Below are positions 47,486 to 58,872 of a DNA stretch of 64,000 nucleotides, in pieces. This DNA comes from Hyalella azteca (Eukaryota; Arthropoda; Malacostraca; Amphipoda; Hyalellidae): assembly GCF_000764305.2 (NCBI RefSeq), contig NW_025943861.1:62001-126000 (forward strand), in the 5' to 3' direction. The translations under genes and the position numbers were made by a program. The notes beneath the pieces are model-generated. The model searched no databases. It had not been told where the DNA came from and saw only the letters and a list, made by a program, of their open reading frames with translations. Numbering within the stretch: position 1 is the first letter of the stretch; each line of letters opens with the position of its first letter.

Positions 47486-47491
47486 TTTATT
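47486..47491 (-). terminator. AATAAA polyadenylation signal candidate for the AT-hook gene
   Basis: TTTATT on the plus strand reads AATAAA on the minus strand, about 40 bases after the stop codon at 47530-47532. Use inferred. Confidence 0.4.
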
Positions 47492-47529
47492 TAAATGTGA
47501 TGTGTTGAAATGATTTTTGATGAGGTTGG

Positions 47530-50500
47530 TCACGACTGTCCCGTAGGCGCGGAGGCGGATTGCTCAGGTTTGACTACTGACGATGAAGTGTTTGGAGGCG
47601 AGGGTTGGCTCTCATGCTCTTCGAACATCCGGTCAACGCGCACGAAGGTGGTGCACATGCTACGAAACAGCTGCAAAAATAATAAGACTTAAATATATTT
47701 TATTATATTAAATAATAAAATTAACAGTGTTAAAAATTTGCCTGGCATCCAGAGCATCTGGGCTAATTTATTTCAACAAGATAGCAACGAAATTAACATA
47801 AAACTTTTGAAAATGTTACTTTTATATGAAAAATTTCTCAATATTTTCACTCTAATTTGGATATACTCTTGGCACATTATATGTGCAATGGACAGAACCG
47901 AATAACCCCGATCAATCTTACATTAGGACTCCAGTGGGCGTTCTCCTTGGCTGTGCAAATAACCGGTTGGACGCCAATAGCCAATTATGTAAAAACGGAA
48001 ATTTCAAACTCCACAACATATATTCCGAGAAACACAAGCACAGCGCAATCCTAAGACCTAAAAAGTTCAAGATTACGAGACGTTGTTAACACGTTGACTA
48101 CGATTGCTTCATCTTGTACTATTATTTCATATTTTGTACTTTTTTTTAAGCAGGGTTGCCAGACGGTCATCTTTCCGGACAAATTCCGTGATTTAGTTTT
48201 TCTCAATTGCGTTGGCCGGCTAAAATTTATGATAGGGGTACTTCATAATTAAATTTTAAATACTGCAAAAAGAAAATAAATGGAATTTTTATAGCAGAAC
48301 CTACAAATAAGCTAGTGTACATTGAATTATCGGCCTTTTTTGGCCTTTTTTGTTTTCGGATTTGGCCGATTTTAGGCAACCTGAATTATGTACCACCACC
48401 TCCTGGAGAAATACATTTCGTGGTACGCATATGTACCAATACGTAGTCAACGTGTTAATGTACTTACACCAGTAATCCAGGAGTCAATGCTGAGTAGCTC
48501 TCTTAGGATGGTGGTGGTGTTTTTGGACGGCTGAGACATCCTGATGTTGGTGACGGTTTTCTTGCACTCGTTATAGTATGCGTATTTGCGATGACACAGT
48601 GTGTTGTACAATTCACATAGCTTGGCGCAGGGCTCGCACACGTTGAAGTTCTGTTTAATAATCAGCCTCGATCAGTAAAATATTGCTAAAAAGCTCAGTT
48701 ATGCACAAGAAAAGCTCCAATAGTGTATTTGAGAACAAATTTACTTAGACTACACTTTATTATTTCATTATAAATAAACAATCTTGCTTTAAAAAGAAGA
48801 TGGAATTATGTCGAGCGCATCGGTTATTCACACGATTATTGAACGTAAATATATTTTTATGATGTCATATTTTGCCGACTAATATCTGGTAGAGCCAACC
48901 TTGCTTGGAGCATCTCTCTCGGGGTCTTCTTTTGGCTTGAGCGTGAGTTCATCATAAGGTTGCCCATAAAAGAGCGCCAATTTGCTCGCCGCAATCTTAA
49001 AGCAAGTCTCGCAGTTGCTCTTCACTCTGCTTGACATTACGTTAACTGAAGGCCAACGCTCCAACGATTCCTGAAAATATAAGGCAGTGAATTATTTCAC
49101 ATAATTAAATAGCTAAATGATTTTAGAAATTCCAGAATTTTATTCAAAATTACGAGCAACATTACATTTCTGAAACATATTCGTTTGAATTAATGAAACT
49201 CATCACGAGCTCACCTACATTCGTCAGCCATGATACGTGCCAAGTCATCGGAGTACGAAAAATGCATGAAATAAGAAGTCATAATAATAGTTTAAGCAGG
49301 CTGCCAATTTGTATCATTAAAAAATAGCTCATTATGACAACACGTGGTGCATGGCTCGAAATAAGTTAAAGAGAGGCACGCATAGCCACCATCCTAAGAG
49401 AATGGGTGGGACTCACCCAAAACGCCTCGGGCCAGGAGATCATGTTGTGCATTTTAAGCTTTCTTTCCCCCGTCAAATCTTCCATTATTTTGACGCTGTC
49501 CACAAAATATTCGTCTGAAAAGGGATTTTCAAATGCACACATAACTTTCTATACGAGACTTTCTACGAGAAAGACCTTCTATTACAAAGTGTCTAGTATT
49601 ATTATTCAAGATTACACTTCGTTGCACAAACCCCACATATACAAGACAACATCGCTAAGAATTGCACAAAAATATTATTCATTAACTAACAAAATGTGTA
49701 GATAAATTATCAGGGCCAATAACGTTCATTCAATTGAGAAGATAAGGTTAATGATTGTACATAAATAAGAATAAATACGTACCATTTTCGTTATGAATCT
49801 CAGCTAAGAAGTTGTTGTCGAGCGCCTGCGAGATTAAAGTTTGCAGGAAAATTTCAAAAGTTGCCAAGTGTTGGTTGAGCTCCTCCGGTATTCTGCAAAC
49901 CATAGCAATGAATTAGCCACAAAAATTACTCGTAACAATAAACGAATATTAGTTTCAGCTTACATTAAAAGTGGAAGTACAAGGAAAAAATGTATCTAAG
50001 TTAACTTTATCCGTCATTTATATGAAGTTTAGTCGACTAATATTGTGAAAAGAAGAGGAATGTAGTCCACACTAGGCAACTAAATCGCGCCATGCAGTAC
50101 GTGCTAGTTTGAACACAATGTCTGGCACACACCACACGTGTTAGTTTGAACGTCTGAACACAATGACTGACACACACCACACGTTTTAGTTTGAACGTCT
50201 GAACACAATGTCTGCTACACACCACACGAGTGCACACAAACTCCAGTACTCTGGGTGCTTTTCACCTTCCAACGGCAATAAATGATGCAAATAAATGTTT
50301 AATATAAAACTAAATTAATCCAAACAAATAAATATTAATTCAAAAACGATTTAGAGGATAAAATAAGAAAATAACACGATTTAAAATGAGAAAAGAACAC
50401 TATTTCAAAATAAACTAAAAAGTCTTTCAACATAACATATTCAAGCAGGAACTTAACAAAAAACACTTACACAATTATGTCTTCTTGAGGAGTAGCATTG

Positions 50501-53500
50501 CTGGAAAAAAAATCACATTCATAAATGAAAGTCAAAAAATAACGAAATTGAAATGAATACATACATCAGTTCAAATGAGATGAACAAAATACAACAATAT
50601 TCTTGGAGTAATCTAAAAAATTAATACATTCATGCTTTAGAAGACAGATAATTAGGGACGACACCGAGACCCGCAGAAATACTTCCACATTCGTTCGTTC
50701 ATTCCTCATTTTCTATTACACAATGCAACAAATATAGTAGAGGTAAATAGAGTTCTTGGCAGTTGAAACACGACCAGACAAGACAGTCGATTTAACTTTT
50801 CTACCATGACAAAATAATGAAATTTTGGTGGAATTAAGAACACACCTAATGTGACACTTCTAAAGACCTAAAGCAGTAATGGGTGGGTAGAACACACCTA
50901 ATGGGGCGCTTCTCAAGACCTAGAGCAGCAATGGGTGGGTAGAACACACCTAATGGGGCGCTTCTCAAGACCTAGAGCAACAATGGGTCGGGCGGCGGGT
51001 GAGGCAGTCTTAGCAGGGGCGAGGGGAGACGGGAGTGAGGGGTCGTCGGGAGAGATGACGGCCGAGGTGTTCTCGTCGATGAGCTCGACGACGATGTCGT
51101 ACCGGGATTGGAAGATGAACTTTGCTTTTACGGGCATGTACAGAGCTTTGCCTTGTGAAGTCCACCCAGAATACTGAAATGCAATCAAATTACACATATC
51201 AAACTGAACACAACCAGACTCAATGAGTAGAGAATAAATCTTATTGTAAACTAGCAGGTTATTTAAGCCCGGAGTTTCGCTTCATTAATAATTCCAACGT
51301 CACAAATGCGGTTGATTTCAATAAATCTAATCAATGCTAATCTAAGACAGACCAGCACAAACCAACATTTTACATTAAACATGGAGCTCCCTACTGACTG
51401 GTTTTAAAAGAAGAACTATTTTGCGTCTTTAAAATTAAATCTGCGTGTATCGATAAAGATAATAAAATTTCAATTTTGGTCCAATCCTTTCCTCTTAATT
51501 ATGCAAGCCCTTACTATTCTTCCACTAAGAATAAAATTTCTGGTCCAAGTATATCACAATACGACAAGTGTCATAGGTAGGCGCACCAACAACATTAATA
51601 TATTTATGGTGCCAGGTTTAAAAAAATATTTATCAATTTACAAAATATTTATAAGATTGTTTTTAGGTTCATTAAAGAAGCTGAAAGTATTGCCGTCAAT
51701 GTCGTAATATTTGTGAATTATCCTTGAAGAAACTGCAACATTCAGGCACTTCAATGAAACGGCTCAAATGCAGCAAAAAAAAACAATATACTCTAGGAAA
51801 AAATTAGTAAGTTAGAATAATAAATAAAAAAATCATATACTTACAGTGGAAATATTTCTGTAGAGAACTTTGCCGTCCTTTTCAAATGCCTGGAATTTTT
51901 GCAACAAGGATTTACCATCGATGCGCCAGATCGGCGGGTTTTCCAGCTCTGCGTCTTTCTTGGCCATAACAAAATCCCCGCTCTGCCGGCATTGACAGGA
52001 CGGTTAACATGAGCAGTGACGCAATTTTATGTTTATCGGTACAAAAGGTGCAGCTGCTCATTAATTCATAGAAGAAAATATGCTAAAAAAACGCAAAAAT
52101 ATCCGGAAAGAAGAGCTCTTAAGAAAGTTACAGAAAATAACACTAAGCTTTTAAATTGATATTACACACTGATTGTATTTACAATGATTGTAAATTGAAG
52201 ACCACAGCAAAATTCTGTAGATTTAGACAAAGCGCAACTGATGTAGATACACAGTCATTTAACTTGAGACTTGAGGAGATATAATTAACACGTTGCCTAC
52301 GATTGCTTCATCTTTTACTATTATTTCATTTTTTGTACATTTTTTCAACAGGGTTGCCAGACGGTCATTTTTTTCGGACAAATTCCGTGATTTAGTTTTT
52401 CTCAATTGCGTTGGCCAGCTAAAATTTATGATAGGGGTACTTCCTAATTCAATTTTAAATACTGCAAAAAGAAAATAAATGGAATTTTTATAGCAGAAGC
52501 TACAAATAAACTAGTATATATTGAGTTATCGGCCTTTTTTGTTCTCGGATTTGGCCGATTTTAGTCAACCTTAATTATGTACCACTACCTCCTGGAGAAA
52601 TACATTTCATGGTACGCATATGTACCAATACGTAGTCAACATGTTAATAATCAATCTACTGCTGAGACGGTACCTTAAATTGAGCCTCGATCTCCTTCAG
52701 CTGCTCTGGGGTGAGCGTCGGCCCCTCAGGTAGTCTCACCGCCTGTAATCAAATTACGAAAGTATTAGGCATTTACGACTGTCATTATCTTCCTCAACTA
52801 CCATTATATACATGATGAATATTCTAAAATCAGAGCATCTTATACAATGTTTAAGAAAGAAAAAAATCAGTGCTTGAATAATTAATTTGTTAAAACGGAC
52901 GCTTTGGAGAAACGGTAGCATAAGAATAGAAGTATACGACCACAACACTGCAATATAAACCGCCATAACAATCGAATTCGAATTGAGCATTTTTGTACAT
53001 TCGACTGGTTTAAGGATCAAGGTATCCTTGAAGCAAATTACTAACTAAATGTCAATAATACTACACTCAACAAGATGTCAACATGTTTAAGAGCTGCAAT
53101 CTAACAATTACAATTGGATTTTTGGGTTGAAAATTATTAATAAAAAGCATGATCTTCCAGAATGAGCATGTCATTCAAACTCTCTCCTGGTAAACGGGCA
53201 AAATTTGGCTATGCGGCTCTAAGCTATTCGTACCAAAATTGCCGATCTTTCAATTTGTTATGGAATCAAGAGAGTAAGGACAGGCCGAAATATACCTGGG
53301 TTTGTCTCTTGAGTGGCGGGTAGTTTATAGCTGAGCTGAGTTTGGAGGGAGACATCAAGAAGGAGGTGCCGGTGAGCAAACCTTTCGTCCTGTTGCTATC
53401 AGCCGTGTCAGCCTTGTTGTTGTTGTCGTGGGTTTTAGCTGCGTTGCTTTTGGGCTGTTGGTAAGATAGAGCACTACGGATATAAGTACGATTAACTCAC

Positions 53501-56500
53501 CATATTACAACTCCTTTGATAACTGTAAGGGACTACGGATATAAGTACGATTAACTCACCATATTACAACTCCTTTGATAACTGTAAGGTACTACGGATA
53601 TAAGTACAGCGAATTCACGTCCATCGCACCTACACCTCAGATAAGTGGCGTTTCATGCCAGTAGGCGCAAGCTACTCTTCAAGATTGCAATTCCTCTATT
53701 CCACTCTTCAAGATAGCATTGCATATCAGAATAGAGAAATTTCAAACTTTCAGCAAGATTTTCATTTTTAGATTAGATGAAACAATAATTCAATCTGTAA
53801 GAAACTAAATAAACTCATTCAATTATTCAGAGCATAAAGAAATCATGATTAAAAGATTAATCGAAATTGGTAGTTCCAAAGTTACCAGCCTGAATAAATT
53901 CATAGACAGATTAGCGACATCAATAACTTTCCCCAAGGGATTATTAATTATTATTTATTACTATTATTTTAGATGAACAGATTATGATAGCATTCTATAG
54001 GTTACACAACAGATAATGCAGCACAGTGTAGCAAGAACATAAACAGGCAGAAGCAACTAAAACAAAATAATGAGTGAAGAATGCATAAATAAAGTAAATA
54101 AAGTAAAAAAAGGAAAAAAGTATGAAAGTATACTTAAAATAAATTAGTTACACGAGAACAACAAATAAAGCTTATGATTAAATGAATCCGTTTATTTTCC
54201 ACTTCATGAGGTACGTAACAATCGGTTGCCCAACAAAATGTTAACTAGTCAACTGAAAAGCTCAATACTAAGCAAACATTTACATCTTAAAGAAAGCCAA
54301 CGCAAGAAAAATAAGAACATTTTATAGCAACCGTGAAGATGTGTATTAAACAAAGACATTACATGCAAACAAAATAAACATGGACAGAACTCAAGCCGAG
54401 AACTGAAATAAGCATCCGGTACACAGAGAAAACAAGAGAGCAAGTCTCAGTGATAACGGGAAATGAAGAACATTTTTACCTGGATTGTTTTGCGATCTGA
54501 ACAAGAATAATACTGACGTTTTTTGCTATCTTAACCAGAATACTAGTGACGTTTTTTGGGATCCGAACTAGGGTAATAATGAAGTTATCACAAGACAAAT
54601 ATTGGTATCTGTGATGCTCAAACGTATGTTAATGCTAAAACCTTGATTGTTTTGAAGATGAACTAAAAAATCCCCTTATTTTGGAACTGGTGATCATTAA
54701 ATCCAACAAACAAATGAAATTTTCAAAATAGGTCAACATAATTCAAAGGGAATATATCATTATTCAAAAGCTAAAAATTTCATGAGAATGAAGTTCCAGG
54801 TAGAAATGAGCTCCAGTTAACCATATAGATCCCACGAGATAGCGTCGCAAGCCATTACATTGTTGTAGGTTCTTTGGTCGGAAGATGAGGAGGAAGAAGT
54901 CATGCTATTGAAGTATACCAGGGGCCTGCCCCTTCTCTTGACCTGAGAAGCTGCTGATGATGGCGGTGGGTTCAACTTGCGTGCAGATCCTCTGCCAACG
55001 CTGCTTGTTTTGTTCTCATTACCTTGCAACTTCCCTGATATGATGGGCCCTCGTCCTGCAAAGACAATATGTTCGTTACCTTTGACACACTAAATGCCAG
55101 ACCTGACACACTAAATGCCAGACCTGACATACTAAATGCCAGACCTGACACACTAAATGCCAGACATGACATACCAGGGCAATTCTTAACAGCCTCTCAG
55201 TCACTGAATGGAATAACTTGTGCAAAAAAAATATTGTTCTCACACAATTAGAAATAATTTCAAGCTTAACTCCATTCAACAAATTTATTACAAAACTTTG
55301 ATAAACAAAAGTCATTTGAAAATTCCTAATTCTGAAGGAAGTAACAGGTCAATTAATTAGGAAGTAACAGGTCAATTAATTAGGAAATAACAGGTCAATG
55401 ACCAAATGTCTGAACAAACTTATTAACTTTGACATTCAATATAACGGAACAGAGATCACAGCCAGCTATATTACTTTAAAAACCAGAGGCCATATTTTAA
55501 AAATAGTTGAGAGTTTCTAACTTCATTAGCCAATCACTGATGGTATCTCAAGCTAAACCCACAAATATTAGAGGAGAAATTAGGCACTATGTACATCAAG
55601 GACGCTATGTGGATTTAGGCGGGTTATGACAGACAGCCCCAGACATCTCAAGAGTTTAGACATGAACAAAACTTTCCTCTGCCTCCACCAGATGATCCTC
55701 TTCCCCTGCCTCTTCCTCGGGTCTTGAATGAGAACTGTGAGAGACTTGCACTTTCCTGGTGGAGATTTCAAAACATAAATAATTTCATACTACATGATAT
55801 AATTTCTAATTGACATCAACAAGCTATAAAAAAAAACAAATTTATTCTACATTTCTAGATTCAACATTATTTACCATTATTATTTATTAACTTCGTCATC
55901 ATTTGAGACTGAAAATTAAAAGTTAGTGAATTTTACTCATTGAAATTAATGCTTTAAATTAATTGTCTTCAAAATCAACAAAATCAACAAAAATTAATTA
56001 GGAAGTAACAGGTCAATTAATTAGGAAGTAACAGGTCAATTAATTAGGAAGTAACAGGTCAATTAATTAGGAAGTAACAGGTCAATGACCAAATGTCTGA
56101 ACAAACTTATTAACTTTGACATTCAATATAACGGAACAGAGATCACAGCCAGCTATATTACTTTACAAACAAGAGGCCATATTTTCAAAAATAGTTAAAA
56201 GTTTTTTAACTTCATTAGCCAAATCACTGATGGCTTCTCAAGCTAAACCCACAAATATTAGACGAGAAATTAGGCACTATGTACATCAAGGACGCTATGT
56301 GGATTCAGACGAGTTATGACAGACGGGGCTGTCTGTCATAACTCGCCTAAATCCCATAAACATCTCAAGAGTTTAGACATGAACAATACTTTCCTCTGCC
56401 TCCACCAGGTGAACCTCTTCCCTTGCCTCTTCCTCGGGTCTTGAATGAGAACTGTGAGAGACTTGCACTTTCCTGGTGTAGATTTCAAAACATAAATAAT

Positions 56501-57354
56501 TTCATACACGATATAATTTCTAATTGACATCATTAAGCTATAAAAAAAAAACAAATTTATTCTACATTTCTAGATTCAACATTATTTACTATTATTATTT
56601 ATTAACTTCATCATCATTTGAGACTGAAAATTAAAAGTTAGTGAATTTTACTCATTGAAATTAATGCTTTAAATTAATTGTCTTCAAAATCAACAAAATC
56701 AACAATCTTAGTTGAAAATTATGCTTGTAAAGCAAATTCAATCTCCATGAAGATTTTTAAGAGCTAATTGAACTATTCTCTGAGATTTTATCAGATGTCA
56801 TTTGTGAAGAAACAAGCTGTTATTTAGCACAAAGTGATTCAGAAAACTGAAAATCAAAGACATCAGGGCAAAGTTATGATAAAAATTAGTTCCAAAGCAG
56901 TGAAGAGTGTCCTTAACTGCTAACCTTTTTGTCAACAGGTGCAAAGTCTGGGTCATCATCAGAGTCAGGGAGAGTTGGCAAATCCAAATCATCAGCATCT
57001 TCTTCAGCAGTGGCACTGGTCTCCTCCTCAGAATGTCCATACCGCTGCACGGACCGGGTAGAACGACGCCGACTAGTATTTAGCAAATCTGAAAAATTTT
57101 ACAGGATGGCAAACAAATCCAGGATTACAATAGAATTTCTTTAAATTAAAAATATGAGTCCATGGGCTGAAGTGAAAAAGAAAAACTAATTTGTACACTC
57201 AGTAACAAACGCAAGTTGCACAAAGCACACTGAAGTAACATAGCAACATACTTGTTTCTTCTTTGGTTGGGACAGTCTTCTCCAGTTGAGCCTTCTTTGA
57301 TGGCTGAGGGGCATCTGCCTCATCATTGCTGTCATGAGTGTTGTCTGTGGCCAT
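47530..57354 (-). CDS. AT-hook protein with a DUF4211-like C-terminus (putative nuclear/chromatin protein)
   Basis: Fourteen exons: 57354-57252, 57088-56925, 56472-56390, 55755-55673, 55055-54859, 53454-53296, 52742-52674, 51982-51845, 51173-50950, 50500-50471, 49892-49783, 49514-49417, 49070-48900, 48650-48468 and 47670-47530 (the 15th interval reflects the duplicated third exon counted twice); 1953 nt, 650 aa. Layout: an acidic N-terminus; an Arg-Gly stretch (KTRGRGKGRG); a canonical AT hook (KRRGRPL, about 180-190); a module reading PPIWRIDGKSLLQKFQAF...YRNISTYSGW (about 300-340); and a C-terminal region with two CxxC pairs (NCETC about 505; VCEPCAKLC about 548), with LALFYGQPYDELTL between. 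That pattern resembles DUF4211 proteins (QSER1, PRR12, CCDC82); this is recalled, not searched. AT hooks imply DNA binding in the nucleus. Oddity: the third exon is duplicated and both copies are needed to keep frame. Confidence 0.78.
48086..48458. mobile_element. piggyBac-like MITE, copy 1
   Basis: A 373-bp element bounded by TTAA, with inverted ends TTAACACGTTGACTACG and CGTAGTCAACGTGTTAA. There is no coding capacity. TTAA ends are the hallmark of piggyBac insertion. Its right edge lies about ten bases inside the intron from the donor of the 48468-48650 exon. Confidence 0.75.
50103..50235. repeat. 45-bp tandem repeat
   Basis: Three units with ACACCACACG at 50129, 50174 and 50219, in an intron of the AT-hook gene. 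It opens a spurious repetitive minus-strand frame. Confidence 0.85.
50837..50992. repeat. 52-bp tandem repeat containing a splice donor
   Basis: Three units with AGAACACACC at 50837, 50889 and 50941. The last two are nearly identical, the first is diverged. The unit spans the end of the 51173-50950 exon and its donor (ATTAG|GTGTGT), so intact donor copies are repeated downstream in the intron. Confidence 0.9.
52285..52647. mobile_element. piggyBac-like MITE, copy 2
   Basis: TTAACACGTTGCCTACG at the left and CGTAGTCAACATGTTAA at the right. It is about 90 percent similar to copy 1 throughout, with short indels. It ends about 27 bases from the donor of the 52742-52674 exon. Confidence 0.75.
53471..53611. 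repeat. 60-bp tandem repeat beside a splice acceptor
   Basis: Units start CTACGGATATAAGTACGATT at about 53473, 53533 and 53593 (last partial). The array begins 17 bases upstream (gene sense) of the 53454-53296 exon, so branch point and acceptor context are drawn from the repeat. Confidence 0.88.
55076..55175. repeat. 21-bp minisatellite beside a splice acceptor
   Basis: About 4.5 units of GACACACTAAATGCCAGACC plus T, starting about 25 bases upstream (gene sense) of the 55055-54859 exon. In gene sense each unit contains TTTAGTGTGTCAG, offering repeated AG dinucleotides after T-rich stretches. Confidence 0.88.
55673..55755 (-). CDS. Duplicated exon, copy B, of the AT-hook gene
   Basis: Acceptor CACCAG|GAAAG and donor GGAAA|GTTTTG (weaker than in copy A). 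All three frames are open. After copy A, phase forces the frame reading KVQVSHSSHSRPEEEAGEED (acidic), and only this frame joins the next exon (RGPIISGKLQGNENK) without a stop. Confidence 0.6.
56390..56472 (-). CDS. Duplicated exon, copy A, of the AT-hook gene
   Basis: Acceptor CACCAG|GAAAG and donor GGAAA|GTATTG, 83 nt. From phase 0 it reads ESASLSQFSFKTRGRGKGRG followed by SPGGGRG, an Arg/Gly stretch with AT-hook-like RGRG cores. Confidence 0.65.
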
Positions 57355-58310
57355 AGTAACTTAGTAGACTAACACAGAATAGGTTTCAAGAAGTGAAATC
57401 AATGAACCTGGTAATTTTTATAAGGCCTGAAAAAAAAATCAAAAATGATGTCAGTTTTCACTATAACAGCTGGGAAAAACCATGATTAACTTGGGGAAAC
57501 TCATACTCCACAGTAAAAAGTTGAAGGCAAATTATTTAAACATTGCACGCAGCAATGATGTATGAGGTAAGAATATATAACACAACAATAAGATTTGAAT
57601 TACAATTATCTTTATCATTGTTGCTCTAAGATCTGAAATTGTTGTTGTTGTAATCTCTTATCCTGTTAGAGGCAACTAAGTAAGGGAGGGGTGATAGGTC
57701 AGTTTTTCAGAGCACTATGGCTACAGGTAATTCCATGACAATCACTGGCTTGCTGACCTACCCTTATCATTTGTATGCATTACACAACACCCTTTACAAG
57801 CCAGGTAGTCATTTGTCAACCAGGTAGTCATTTATCAACCAGGATAAAAGGCCGAGTTGACCATGAGCCAGAGTTACAGAAGAACTTGTCCTGAGTGGGA
57901 CTTAAACCCAGGTCACTAAGTGCAATAGACTGAGTCTCTCACAACTTCAGTTCTGACATTCATACTTGGTACATTAAAAATGTAACAAACAGGCAAAACA
58001 ATGACACCAACTATTTCTTATTTGTGCTCCCTACGAAACAATTACATACTTCACATGCCTAACTAACATATTTTTGCAACATTTATATATAACCATGGAA
58101 ACTTCATAAGAATGACTTAGCAGAGCTAGGATTTTATTGATGCACAAGGAAAAGATCTCAGTTGAGTATTTTGAGAAATCACCAAAATTTACTTGTAATC
58201 TTTGATTATTATAGGTCTTTTATATAGGATGACAATGTGTCATTATTTTACAAAACTTTAATTCAACTTCTACATTTCAATCAAAAGCCGTAAAAAGACA
58301 AAATTTTAGA
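57355..58310. other. Upstream region of the AT-hook gene
   Basis: This is the likely promoter/5' UTR side of the minus-strand AT-hook gene. It contains a short direct repeat (CCAGGTAGTCATTT, about 57803 and 57821), then GAGTGGGACTTAAACCCAGG near 57895, which loosely resembles a tRNA-type B box and could be a SINE relic. Nothing firm was recognised. Confidence 0.35.
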
Positions 58311-58317
58311 CAAGACT

Positions 58318-58725
58318 GTTCAAAGGCATGCAACATGGATAATTCCATGCTTAAAAGGCAAGTCTTGTAAAGATTGAAGTTCATGAAGCTTCTCAGTGTC
58401 TGTTATCAATACCTGCGTGATGACCTCGATGAAGTAGACAAGTATACTCATGGTTCAAAGGCAGAATTTGAAAGTAACCATGATTTTAAATTTGAAACAA
58501 GAACCAACAGCAGGGGCCACAGCTAGAAACTAAAAAAACTGCAGTACAACTCAACCATGCAACAACACTTTCTCTCACTTTGAGTCACCAACATGTGGAA
58601 CAGCCTGATGCTCCAAGTATGAATGTGTTCAAGAACAGACTAGACAAGGCTGCACAAAAGCATATGTTTAGTCCTGAAATGCCTAGTACCCTACTCAACA
58701 ACTGAATATCTAGAAACTATTTCAA
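58318..58725 (+). pseudogene. Decayed 3' end of a non-LTR retrotransposon (LINE) reverse transcriptase ORF
   Basis: Pieces in shifting plus-strand frames read QRHAT, LKLLSVCYQYLRDDLDEVDKY, HGSKAEF, TRTNSRGHS, FLSL*VTNMWNSL and SMNVFKNRLDKAAQKHM. The order matches the C-terminal tail of Jockey/CR1-type reverse transcriptase ORFs (QRRAT...LEYRR..GDLIE.YK...TRGHS.KL...FFS.RV.N.WNSLP...VN.FK..LD). At least two stops and two frameshifts make it a fossil. It lies between the AT-hook gene and the SNF2-like exon. Confidence 0.7.
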
Positions 58726-58872
58726 ACCTACTGTCTGTAAAAAAAGGTTTGATCAAAAGACCAGTCTTTTAGATCTGTGAACTAGCCAAGAAAAGTACAA
58801 GAATCAGCAACACGCCTATTCTACAATGCCAAAGATACAATACTATACTAACAGCACTTTAGAGCACCGGCC

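Larger units (their letters stand above)
43863..47529. other. Intergenic region between jub (5' end) and the AT-hook gene (3' end)
   Basis: This region should contain the jub promoter and 5' UTR on its left and the AT-hook gene 3' UTR on its right. A perfect 22-bp hairpin lies at 44724-44772 and a (TAG)n microsatellite at 46147-46180. An 103-residue plus-strand open frame at 44397-44708 is basic and Cys-containing but was not recognised. No other gene was seen. Confidence 0.5.
55335..56715. repeat. Tandem segmental duplication (about 650-700 bp units) carrying an exon
   Basis: Sequence from about 55335 to 55985 recurs at about 56000 to 56715, over 90 percent identical. Both units begin with a short array (AATTAATTAGGAAGTAACAG plus GTC, two to four copies), include an 83-bp exon, and end with CAAAATCAACAA. 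The upstream unit (gene sense) has an extra 15-bp-arm palindrome at 56310-56345 missing from the other. Confidence 0.92.

Noticed and set aside
57880..57960. tRNA gene or tRNA-derived SINE
   Set aside because: Only a loose B-box-like GGGACTTAAACCC; no cloverleaf or A box could be drawn.
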